DNA of 5,792 nt from the NCBI GenBank assembly GCA_946625715.1, contig CAMOTK010000124.1:1-5792 (forward strand). The letters run 5' to 3'. A program made the translations under genes and the position numbers. Source of the stretch: an uncultured Prevotella sp. (GTDB lineage Bacteria > Bacteroidota > Bacteroidia > Bacteroidales > Bacteroidaceae). Below are positions 1-5,792 of this stretch, one piece after another. A model generated the notes under the pieces. It was not told where the DNA came from. It saw nothing but the letters and a program-made list of their open reading frames with translations, and made no database searches. Positions within the stretch are counted from its first letter, which is position 1; each line of letters starts with the position of its first letter.

Positions 1-140
1 AGAAGGAAGACATCGTGTCGTGCAGTGAGTGTGGCTCGTGCCAGTTCACCTGTCCGGCCCACCGTCCGCTGCTCGACAACATCCGTCAGGGCAAGTCGAC
101 CGTGATGGGTATCATCCGCGCCCGCAATGCGAAAAAGTAA
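1..140 (+). CDS. rnfC: RnfC, C-terminal end (partial, 5' end outside window)
   Basis: This is the last 45 codons of RnfC, the peripheral iron-sulfur subunit of the Rnf ferredoxin:NAD+ oxidoreductase, read in the frame whose first full codon begins at position 3 and ending with TAA at 138-140. The fragment carries a complete 4Fe-4S motif, C-x2-C-x2-C-x3-CP, with cysteines at fragment residues 7, 10, 13 and 17, followed by the RPLLDxIRxGK segment usual near the end of RnfC; this would be the second of its two clusters. In the family, RnfC faces the cytoplasm and carries the NADH/FMN site in its larger N-terminal part, which is not in this window. It ends 32 bp before rnfD. The identity rests on the motif, the tail sequence and the position ahead of rnfDGEA. 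Confidence 0.93.
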   Translation, partial: KEDIVSCSECGSCQFTCPAHRPLLDNIRQGKSTVMGIIRARNAKK

Positions 141-172
141 CAAGGTATAATCGTAACAAGCAAAAAAATACA

Positions 173-1171
173 ATGAGCAAGTTAATTGTTTCACTATCAC
201 CACACGCACACGGAAACGACACGGTGGAGCGCAACATGTACGGCGTCATCATCGCCCTGTTGCCAGCTCTGCTCGTATCGTTCTACTTCTTCGGACTCGG
301 CTCCGTCATTGTGTGTGCCACCAGCGTGATTGCCTGCGTCTTCTTTGAGTGGGCTATTAATAAATATGTATTGCACAACGAGCGCAATAGCATCCTTGAC
401 GGTTCGGCTGCGCTGACAGGTCTGCTGCTCGGTTTCAACCTCCCGTCGAACCTCCCCATCTGGATTATTCTCATCGGTGCGCTCTTCGCTATCGGCGTGG
501 CCAAGATGACGTTTGGCGGTCTGGGTAACAACATCTTCAACCCCGCACTCGTCGGACGTGCTGCCCTGCTTGTGGCTTTCCCCGCACAGATGACCACTTG
601 GCCTAAGGTGGGTCAGCTCGGAAGCTATCTCGACGCTGAGACGGGCGCCACGCCGCTGGCCATCATGAAGGAAGCCATCAAGAGTGGCGACGCTTCGGTG
701 CTCGACCAGCTGCCCGATGCCTTCACCCTCTTCATCGGCAACCATCCCGATGGTGCCGGCGCCATGGGCGAAATCTGCGCCCTGGCACTGATTCTCGGCG
801 GTTGCTACATGCTCTGGAAGAAGATTATCACTTGGCATATTCCCGTTTCAATCATTGGCACAGTGTTTGTCATCGCTGCACTCATGCACCTGGCCAATCC
901 CATCTATGCCGATCCGTTCGCAGTCATCTTCAGCGGCGGTCTCATGCTTGGCGCCATATTCATGGCTACCGATTACGTCACCTCGCCTATGACGCCGAAG
1001 GGACAGATTATTTACGGCGTTGCCATCGGTTTCCTCACCATCGTCATCCGCAACTGGGGTGCATATCCCGAAGGCATGTCGTTCGCCATTCTCATCATGA
1101 ATGCGTTCACGCCGCTCATCAACACTTATGTGAAACCCAAGCGCTTCGGCGAAGTGCCCGCAAAACAATAA
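173..1171 (+). CDS. rnfD: Rnf complex membrane subunit RnfD (flavinylated)
   Basis: RnfD is an integral membrane subunit of the ion-pumping ferredoxin:NAD+ oxidoreductase, homologous to NqrB. I start it at ATG 173, giving 332 residues that begin MSKLIVSLSPHAHG, a typical RnfD N-terminus. The same frame stays open upstream to about position 29, but that stretch lies inside rnfC and is not RnfD-like. Hydrophobic segments run along the whole protein, as expected for a multi-span subunit. The conserved FGGLGNNxFNPALVGR block lies around residues 112-128. The flavinylation motif TGAT is at residues 157-160, where Thr160 should carry FMN through a phosphoester bond made by the ApbE flavin transferase. 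The leader before the start is A-rich with no Shine-Dalgarno sequence, normal for Bacteroidetes. rnfG starts 7 bp after its stop. The length fits the family. Confidence 0.96.
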   Translation: MSKLIVSLSPHAHGNDTVERNMYGVIIALLPALLVSFYFFGLGSVIVCATSVIACVFFEWAINKYVLHNERNSILDGSAALTGLLLGFNLPSNLPIWIILIGALFAIGVAKMTFGGLGNNIFNPALVGRAALLVAFPAQMTTWPKVGQLGSYLDAETGATPLAIMKEAIKSGDASVLDQLPDAFTLFIGNHPDGAGAMGEICALALILGGCYMLWKKIITWHIPVSIIGTVFVIAALMHLANPIYADPFAVIFSGGLMLGAIFMATDYVTSPMTPKGQIIYGVAIGFLTIVIRNWGAYPEGMSFAILIMNAFTPLINTYVKPKRFGEVPAKQ

Positions 1172-1178
1172 TACAGCT

Positions 1179-1769
1179 ATGAAGAAGTTAGAATCATCAC
1201 TCAAGAACATGGTGCTGGTGCTCACAGGAGTAGCTGTCATCATGGGTGCCATTCTTGCGCTGGTCAACAACATGACAAGCGGACCTATCGAGGCCCAAAA
1301 GGAAAAGGCACTGGCCGACGGTATCAAGGCCGTCATGGTGTGCGACGACCTCGTTGTCGCCAAGAAAGAAGAGGTGAAGCAGAACGATGCCAAGGGCAAA
1401 GAGATGACATTCACCATCTATCAGACTAAGGACGCTCAGGGCAAGGACCTCGGCGCTGCCGTTGAATCGACAACAGGCGGCTTCGGTGGCGACCTGAAGG
1501 TGCTCGTAGGCTTCGATATCGAAGGCAACATTCTGGGCTATACCATCCTCGAACATGCTGAAACGCCGGGCCTCGGCGCCAAGGCTGACAAGTGGTTCCA
1601 GAAGGACGGCAAGGGCAACATTATCGGCAAGAGCCCCAAAGAGCCTCTCACCGTCAGCAAGGACGGCGGACAGGTCGACGCCATCACTGCCTCGACCATC
1701 ACCAGCCGCGCCTTCCTCTTGGCCGTCAACAATGCTTATAAAGCCTACATGGCTGCGCCCGCAGAATAA
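1179..1769 (+). CDS. rnfG: Rnf complex subunit RnfG (periplasmic FMN-binding domain)
   Basis: RnfG carries a covalent FMN on the outer face of the membrane and relays electrons within the Rnf complex; it is homologous to NqrC. The 196-residue protein has a basic N-terminus (MKKLESSLKN), one hydrophobic anchor at about residues 11-29, and then a soluble FMN-binding domain. Conserved family features are the TTGGFGG stretch near residues 98-104, the ETPGLGAK motif at 128-135, and the flavinylation site at 170-173. That site reads TAST, followed by ITS, rather than the usual S/T-G-A-T; Thr173 is the expected FMN attachment residue. The gene lies 7 bp after rnfD and 21 bp before rnfE. Function is confident from homology and context; only the motif variant is unusual. 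Confidence 0.95.
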   Translation: MKKLESSLKNMVLVLTGVAVIMGAILALVNNMTSGPIEAQKEKALADGIKAVMVCDDLVVAKKEEVKQNDAKGKEMTFTIYQTKDAQGKDLGAAVESTTGGFGGDLKVLVGFDIEGNILGYTILEHAETPGLGAKADKWFQKDGKGNIIGKSPKEPLTVSKDGGQVDAITASTITSRAFLLAVNNAYKAYMAAPAE

Positions 1770-1790
1770 TCATCAATTTGAAGTAAAGTT

Positions 1791-2372
1791 ATGAACTACA
1801 TTGATATCATCAAAAACGGCATCGTCAAGGAGAATCCAACCTTCGTACTGATGCTGGGTATGTGTCCTACGCTGGCCACTACCACCTCGGCCATGAACGG
1901 CATGTCGATGGGCTTGGCAACAATGGCTGTGCTCATTTGCACCAACTTTGTCATCTCATGCCTCAAGAACGTGACGCCCGACAAGGTGCGCATCCCCGTG
2001 TTCATCGTGGTCATTGCAGCATTCGTCACCATCCTGCAAATGTTCATCAAGGCCTACCTGCCCGACATCGACGCATCGCTCGGTCTCTTCATCCCGCTGA
2101 TTGTGGTGAACTGTATCATCCTCGGTCGTGCTGAAGCTTTCGCTGCCAAGCAGAGTCCCGTGGCTTCGCTCTTCGACGGCATCGGCATCGGTCTGGGCTT
2201 CACACTCGGCCTCACGCTGCTCGGCATCTGCCGCGAACTGCTGGGTTCTGGCAGTATCTTCGGCTTCACGTTGCTGCCCGAGACCTACAACATTCTGCTC
2301 TTCGTGCTGCCTCCGGGTGCTTTCATCACCCTCGGCTTCCTCGTAGCTATCGTCAACAAACTAAAGGCATAA
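1791..2372 (+). CDS. rnfE: Rnf complex membrane subunit RnfE
   Basis: RnfE (193 residues) is a multi-span membrane subunit homologous to NqrD and a distant paralogue of RnfA; the two pack together with opposite orientation in the membrane. Visible family motifs are NPTFVLMLGMCPTLA (residues 15-29), NCIILGRAEAFA (107-118) and GICRELLGSG (starting near 145, with Arg148 and Glu149). Cys25 and Cys108 match the cysteine positions that, in structures of Rnf and Na+-NQR, help hold an iron-sulfur centre between the two paired subunits. Hydrophobic stretches fill most of the sequence, consistent with the usual six helices. Only 6 bp separate its stop from the start of rnfA, so the two are probably translated together. 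Confidence 0.95.
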   Translation: MNYIDIIKNGIVKENPTFVLMLGMCPTLATTTSAMNGMSMGLATMAVLICTNFVISCLKNVTPDKVRIPVFIVVIAAFVTILQMFIKAYLPDIDASLGLFIPLIVVNCIILGRAEAFAAKQSPVASLFDGIGIGLGFTLGLTLLGICRELLGSGSIFGFTLLPETYNILLFVLPPGAFITLGFLVAIVNKLKA

Positions 2373-2378
2373 AGCATT

Positions 2379-2981
2379 ATGGAATACATTCTGATATTTA
2401 TCTCCGCTATCTTTGTGAACAACATCGTGTTGTCACAATTCCTCGGCATTTGCCCCTTCCTCGGCGTATCAAAGAAGATTGACACCTCGCTGGGCATGTC
2501 GGCCGCCGTGGCTTTCGTGCTGACGCTGGCAACAGTCGTCACCTGGCTCGTGCAGAAGTTTGTACTCGACCCCAACAACCTGCAGTATCTGCAGACCATC
2601 GCTTTCATCCTCGTCATCGCATCGCTCGTGCAGATGGTTGAGATTGTGCTGAAGAAAGTGTCGCCGGCCCTCTATCAGGCGCTCGGCATCTTCCTGCCGC
2701 TCATCACGACCAACTGCGCCGTGCTCGGCGTGGCCATCCTCGTCATCCAGAAGGACTTCAACCTGCTGCAGTCAGTTGTCTATGCCTTCTCGACAGCCCT
2801 CGGCTTCGGACTGGCTCTCACTGTGTTTGCCGGCATGCGCGAGCAGCTCGAACTGGTGAAGATTCCCAAGGGCATGCAGGGCGTAGCCATCGTCCTCGTG
2901 TCGGCTGGCTTGCTCAGCCTCGCTTTCATGGGATTCTCGGGCGTCGACGGCGGTTTGAAAGTACTGTTCGGACTCGATTAA
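2379..2981 (+). CDS. rnfA: Rnf complex membrane subunit RnfA
   Basis: RnfA (200 residues) is the membrane subunit homologous to NqrE and the usual last gene of an rnfBCDGEA operon. It begins MEYILIFISAIFVNNIVLSQ and carries FLGICPFLG (residues 21-29), TNCAVLG (111-117) and GMREQLE (152-158), all characteristic of the family. Cys25 and Cys113 pair conceptually with Cys25 and Cys108 of RnfE to form the proposed intramembrane iron-sulfur site at the RnfA-RnfE interface. Nearly all of the protein is hydrophobic, as expected for six membrane helices. The length is normal. The next gene, galE, starts 25 bp downstream with no terminator in between. Confidence 0.95.
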   Translation: MEYILIFISAIFVNNIVLSQFLGICPFLGVSKKIDTSLGMSAAVAFVLTLATVVTWLVQKFVLDPNNLQYLQTIAFILVIASLVQMVEIVLKKVSPALYQALGIFLPLITTNCAVLGVAILVIQKDFNLLQSVVYAFSTALGFGLALTVFAGMREQLELVKIPKGMQGVAIVLVSAGLLSLAFMGFSGVDGGLKVLFGLD

Positions 2982-3006
2982 ACAACAATTCAAACATCTG
3001 AGATAT

Positions 3007-4047
3007 ATGAAACAGACAATTCTTGTCACTGGTGGTACGGGCTTCATTGGCTCGCACACCACCGTGGAACTTCAGGAGGCTGGCTACGAAGTAGTCATCA
3101 TCGACAATCTTTCTAACTCAAACATCAACGTGCTCGACGGCATTGAGAAGATTACCGGCAAGCGTCCTGCTTTCGAACAGGTTGACTGCTGCGACTTCGA
3201 AGCACTCGAGAAGGTGTTTGAAAAGTATCCGAAGATTGAAGGTATCATCCACTTTGCCGCTTCTAAGGCCGTGGGTGAGAGCGTGGAAAAGCCCCTTCTC
3301 TACTATCGCAACAACCTCACTTCGCTCATCAACCTGCTGGAGCTCATGCCGAAATACAACGTGAAGGGCATCATCTTCTCATCGTCGTGCACCGTCTACG
3401 GACAGCCCTCCCAGGAGAATCTGCCCGTTACGGAGAATGCCCCCATACAAAAGGCCATGAGCCCCTATGGCAACACGAAGCAGATTAACGAGGAAATCAT
3501 TCAGGACTACATCCATTCGGGTGCCAACATCAAGAGTATTATCCTGCGCTACTTCAATCCTATCGGCGCTCATCCCTCTGCTCTGATTGGCGAACTGCCC
3601 AACGGCGTGCCCATGAACCTCATTCCCTTCGTTACTCAGACCGCTATCGGCATCCGCGAGCAACTGAAGATTTTCGGCAACGACTATCATACGCCCGACG
3701 GCACGTGCATCCGCGACTATATCTACGTCGTCGACCTGGCCAAAGCTCACGTGAAGGCTATGGAGCGCGTGCTCGACAAACCCGAGACCGATGCAGTGGA
3801 GGTGTTCAACATCGGTACTGGCCGCGGCCTTTCCACACTCGAGGTGGTACAGGGCTTCGAAAAGGCTACTGGCGTAAAGGTGAACTGGACGTATGCTCCG
3901 CGTCGCGCCGGCGATATCGAGCAGGTTTGGGGCAATGTCGATAAAGCCAACCGCGTACTCGGTTGGAAGGCCGAAACGCCTACTGAGGAAGTCTTGAAGT
4001 CGGCTTGGCGCTGGCAGCAGAAGCTGCGCGAGGACGGCATTCAATAA
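3007..4047 (+). CDS. galE: UDP-glucose 4-epimerase GalE
   Basis: GalE interconverts UDP-glucose and UDP-galactose (Leloir pathway; also envelope sugar precursors) in the cytoplasm, using tightly bound NAD. The 346-residue protein is an extended short-chain dehydrogenase/reductase. The Rossmann motif TGGTGFIGSH is at residues 8-17. The catalytic serine block SSSCTVYG is at 125-132, with Ser127 matching E. coli Ser124. The YxxxK pair is Tyr154 and Lys158. The substrate-domain block RYFNPIGAHPS lies at about 181-191. At the position of E. coli Tyr299 and human Cys307, which limits substrate size, this protein has Val307, so it might also accept UDP-GlcNAc/UDP-GalNAc; that is inference. It follows rnfA by 25 bp without a promoter I can see and precedes a strong terminator, so it is probably the last gene of the rnf transcript. 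Other UDP-sugar epimerases are the main alternative, but the sequence fits GalE best. Confidence 0.93.
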   Translation: MKQTILVTGGTGFIGSHTTVELQEAGYEVVIIDNLSNSNINVLDGIEKITGKRPAFEQVDCCDFEALEKVFEKYPKIEGIIHFAASKAVGESVEKPLLYYRNNLTSLINLLELMPKYNVKGIIFSSSCTVYGQPSQENLPVTENAPIQKAMSPYGNTKQINEEIIQDYIHSGANIKSIILRYFNPIGAHPSALIGELPNGVPMNLIPFVTQTAIGIREQLKIFGNDYHTPDGTCIRDYIYVVDLAKAHVKAMERVLDKPETDAVEVFNIGTGRGLSTLEVVQGFEKATGVKVNWTYAPRRAGDIEQVWGNVDKANRVLGWKAETPTEEVLKSAWRWQQKLREDGIQ

Positions 4048-4101
4048 AGCAAGACCTGCCGACAAAGGTCGACAGAGTTTTTATTTTGTGTTTGTGTTGT
4101 A

Positions 4102-4137
4102 TGGGCCTTCGATGGGAATCGAGGGCCCACCTTTTTT
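4102..4137 (+). terminator. Intrinsic terminator after galE
   Basis: A 12-bp stem has arms at 4102-4113 and 4118-4129, with one G-U wobble (T4108 with G4123) and a 4-base GGGA loop. The stem is rich in G and C at its base (TGGGCC paired with GGGCCCA), and six T residues follow at 4132-4137 after two C residues. This is a textbook rho-independent terminator for the rnf-galE transcript. It has no T tract on the opposite strand, so it should act in one direction only. Confidence 0.9.
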
Positions 4138-4190
4138 ATGTTTGTCAGAAAAAAGTGGCGAAAAAGCATGGCTATCTCAAAAATAAATTG

Positions 4191-4198
4191 TAACTTTA
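4191..4198 (+). promoter_or_regulatory. Probable Bacteroidetes-type promoter (-7 element) for the mutarotase unit
   Basis: TAACTTTA at 4191-4198 matches the Bacteroidetes sigma-ABfr -7 consensus TAnnTTTG at all but the last base. It lies between the terminator after galE and the mutarotase start, which is where a new promoter is needed. Transcription would start near 4203-4206, giving an A-rich leader of about 40 bases. I do not see a good TTTG/TTG -33 element at the expected distance, so the call rests on the -7 element and its placement. Confidence 0.55.
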
Positions 4199-4244
4199 CA
4201 CCCAAAATAATTCAATAACTAAAAAACAACTTTTGAATAAAACA

Positions 4245-5420
4245 ATGAAAGCATTCAATGGAAGTATCATTTGCGCCGGTCTGATGGCGTTCATGATGGC
4301 CTGTTCCTCTCAGCAGTCAACCAATGAAACCCTTTCGGGACTTTCTCCTGAGAAGTTCGATACCATTATCAACGAAAAGCCCGTGAAGCTCTTTATGCTG
4401 AAGAACGACAACGGCATGGAAGTGTGCATCACCAACTATGGCGGACGCGTGGTTTCACTCGTTGTGCCCGACAAAAACGGCAAGCCTACCGACGTTGTGC
4501 TCGGTTTCGACAACATTGCGCAGTATGCCGACACGCTCAACTCGCCTACCGACTACGGTTCAAGCGTTGGCCGCTATGCCAACCGCATCAAAGACGGCAA
4601 GTTTGCGCTCAACGGCGAAACCTATCAACTGAAGCAGAACGACGGCACTAACTGTCTGCACGGCGGTGGCACGACGGGGTGGATGAACCAAGTGTATGAC
4701 GCCGAACTGGTAGATGCCACCACGCTGAAGCTCACCATCGTGGCCGAAGACGGCGAGAACGGCTTTCCCGGTAAAGTGATTGCTGTGACCACTTATAAGG
4801 TGACGGCCGATAACACGCTTGATATTACGTGGGAAGCCACTACCGACAAAGAGACTATCATCAACCAGACTAACCACAACTACTACAACCTCTCGGGTGA
4901 CTTCACACAGGCTGCCTACGATCAGGTGCTCTACGTAAATGCTGACAACTTCACGCCGAGCGACAAGTTCTATATTCCCACCGGCGAGATTCGTTCCGTT
5001 GAAGGCACACCCTTCGACTTCCGCACACCGCATGCCGTTGGCGACAGCATCAACTCAAACTACGACCAAATAAAGAACGCTACAGGCTACGACCACAACT
5101 TCTGCCTGAACACCTACAAGGACGGCAAGGGCGACGACACGCAGATGTGCGCCTCACTCTATTCGCCCAAGAGCGGTATCTTCATGGAGATGTACACTAA
5201 CGAGCCTGGCCTGCAGGTGTATAGCGGCAACTTCCAGGGCGTCGGTCGCGATGCCGACATCATTCGCAAGCACGGCATCAAGTATCCCAAGCACGTGAGC
5301 CTATGTCTGGAAAGCCAGAAATATCCCGATTCACCCAACAAGCAGGATTGGGTACAGCCCACTTTGAAGCCCGGCGAGAAATACTTCAGCCACGCAGCTT
5401 ATAAGTTCTCAGTGAAGTAA
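4245..5420 (+). CDS. galM: Aldose 1-epimerase (galactose mutarotase), probable lipoprotein
   Basis: This enzyme interconverts the alpha and beta anomers of galactose or glucose. From ATG 4245 it has 391 residues, longer than cytoplasmic GalM (about 340) because of an N-terminal export signal: a basic/polar start, a hydrophobic stretch at about residues 8-19, and Cys20 followed by SSQQ. The residues before the cysteine (MMA) are a weak lipobox, so lipid attachment is likely but not certain. GalM motifs are GRYANRI (109-115), NCLHGG with His139, NQTNHNYYNLSG with His211, GYDHNF with Asp283, and CLESQKYPDSPN with Glu356. His139 and His211 match the family's conserved catalytic histidines, and Glu356 matches the catalytic base. 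A TTG at 4233 would add four residues (MNKT) but gives a poorer signal peptide start. It lies 41 bp before a sodium:solute symporter, probably in the same operon; export would place it in the periplasm, preparing sugar for uptake. Confidence 0.93.
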   Translation: MKAFNGSIICAGLMAFMMACSSQQSTNETLSGLSPEKFDTIINEKPVKLFMLKNDNGMEVCITNYGGRVVSLVVPDKNGKPTDVVLGFDNIAQYADTLNSPTDYGSSVGRYANRIKDGKFALNGETYQLKQNDGTNCLHGGGTTGWMNQVYDAELVDATTLKLTIVAEDGENGFPGKVIAVTTYKVTADNTLDITWEATTDKETIINQTNHNYYNLSGDFTQAAYDQVLYVNADNFTPSDKFYIPTGEIRSVEGTPFDFRTPHAVGDSINSNYDQIKNATGYDHNFCLNTYKDGKGDDTQMCASLYSPKSGIFMEMYTNEPGLQVYSGNFQGVGRDADIIRKHGIKYPKHVSLCLESQKYPDSPNKQDWVQPTLKPGEKYFSHAAYKFSVK

Positions 5421-5455
5421 TTATCAATTGTCCTTTATCAATTATCAATTAACAA
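5421..5455 (+). repeat. Heptamer tandem repeat (TTATCAA-type, five units)
   Basis: The stretch between the mutarotase stop and the symporter start reads as five consecutive 7-base units. Units 1, 3 and 4 (from 5421, 5435 and 5442) are exactly TTATCAA; unit 5 (from 5449) is TTAACAA with one change; unit 2 (from 5428) is TTGTCCT with three changes. It fills 35 of the 41 intergenic bases. It is AT-rich and ends 6 bp before the ATG, so it would lie in the translation-initiation region of the symporter. No function is assigned. Confidence 0.75.
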
Positions 5456-5461
5456 CATATT

Positions 5462-5792
5462 ATGGCATTATTAGATTGGATTGTCATTGGCGTATTTGTT
5501 TGCGCACTCATTGGCATTGTTATTTGGGTCATCAGTCAGAAGAACGACAACTCGGCCGACTACTTTCTCGGCGGTAAAGATGCTACATGGATTGCTATCG
5601 GTGCATCGATTTTCGCATCAAACATTGGTTCAGAACACCTCATCGGCCTTGCCGGTGCCGGCGCTTCGTCGGGTATGGCTATGGCCCACTGGGAGATACA
5701 GGGTTGGATGATTCTGATTCTGGGTTGGGTGTTCGTGCCTTTCTACACCCGTTCAATGGTTTACACGATGCCCGAATTCCTCGAGCGCCGCT
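5462..5792 (+). CDS. Sodium:solute symporter, SGLT-like (partial, 3' end outside window)
   Basis: An open frame starts at ATG 5462 and runs off the window after 110 full codons with no stop. The protein begins MALLDWIVIGVFVCALIG, a first membrane segment, followed by a polar loop with SADYFLGGKDATWIAIGASIFASNIGSE-type sequence around residues 35-62. This is the signature of the first helices of the solute:sodium symporter family (SSS, TC 2.A.21): the ADYFLxGK motif, then a small-residue-rich helix and a GLAGAGASSGMA stretch, followed by a tryptophan-rich helix and FYTRSMVYTMPEFLERR. Family members use the Na+ gradient to import sugars and other solutes. Placement directly after an exported galactose mutarotase suggests galactose or glucose as the substrate, but the sugar-binding residues further along are not in the window. 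The start is preceded by an AT-rich heptamer repeat and no Shine-Dalgarno sequence. Confidence 0.88.
   Translation, partial: MALLDWIVIGVFVCALIGIVIWVISQKNDNSADYFLGGKDATWIAIGASIFASNIGSEHLIGLAGAGASSGMAMAHWEIQGWMILILGWVFVPFYTRSMVYTMPEFLERR

Noticed and set aside
137..160. GTAACAAG direct repeat (137-144 and 153-160) with a TATAAT (146-151) between rnfC and rnfD
   Set aside because: The repeat is short and includes the rnfC stop codon. TATAAT is the -10 of other phyla, not the Bacteroidetes -7 element, and the genes are tightly spaced within an operon.
29..172. A 48-codon upstream extension of the rnfD frame
   Set aside because: It overlaps the rnfC 3' end, which has a clear 4Fe-4S motif in its own frame, and RnfD proteins begin with the MxKLIVSLSPH-type sequence found at 173.
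197..838. Long minus-strand open frame (213 codons) opposite rnfD
   Set aside because: It mirrors a strongly coding plus-strand gene and its translation is rich in charged residues with no recognisable domain.
3379..4065. Long minus-strand open frame (228 codons) opposite galE
   Set aside because: It is a shadow of galE, whose catalytic motifs are all present on the plus strand; the product resembles no family I know.
4053..4070. GACC...GGTC inverted repeat followed by a T-rich stretch after galE
   Set aside because: Only 4 bp of stem with a 10-base loop; the much stronger hairpin at 4102-4129 explains termination.
4005..4193. Small plus-strand open frame running from the galE end into the intergenic region
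   Set aside because: It overlaps galE in another frame and runs through the terminator hairpin; its translation looks random.
4233..4244. TTG start four codons upstream of the mutarotase ATG
   Set aside because: The ATG at 4245 gives a normal basic start to the signal peptide (MKAF); TTG starts are rare, and the extension adds nothing family-like.
1..5792. CRISPR arrays, tRNA/rRNA genes, insertion sequences or phage genes
   Set aside because: I saw no spaced direct repeats, no transposase or integrase sequence and no RNA gene; coding density and gene content are those of an ordinary core region.

Overview
The window looks like chromosomal core DNA from a member of the Bacteroidales, most likely Prevotella or a close relative. 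This rests on the protein character of the Rnf, GalE and GalM sequences, A-rich leaders without Shine-Dalgarno sequences in front of the starts, a Bacteroidetes-type -7 element (TAnnTTTG-like), and GC-rich coding sequence between AT-rich intergenic stretches. The genus is inferred from memory of the families, not from a search.

Layout: all genes are on the + strand. Positions 1-2981 hold the 3' end of rnfC followed by complete rnfD, rnfG, rnfE and rnfA, with gaps of 6-32 bp, so one operon; rnfB and most of rnfC lie upstream of the window. galE (3007-4047) follows rnfA after 25 bp with no visible terminator or promoter between, so it is probably the last gene of the same transcript. A strong intrinsic terminator sits at 4102-4137. 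A new unit then begins with a probable promoter at 4191-4198. It contains a lipoprotein-type galactose mutarotase (4245-5420) and, after a 41-bp gap holding a heptamer tandem repeat, the start of an SGLT-like sodium:solute symporter (5462 to the window end, truncated).

Function: the Rnf complex oxidises reduced ferredoxin, passes electrons to NAD+ and exports Na+ or H+. The second unit looks like sugar uptake: an exported mutarotase interconverts anomers of galactose or glucose, and a Na+-coupled symporter would bring the sugar in, possibly using a Na+ gradient that Rnf helps to build. GalE links galactose to UDP-sugar metabolism and cell-envelope precursors. A galactokinase gene may lie downstream, but it is not visible.

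I found no undescribed system here. The observations most worth a second look are a small residue (Val307) at the substrate-size gatekeeper position of GalE, a variant flavinylation motif in RnfG, the heptamer repeat before the transporter, and the joining of galE to the rnf operon.
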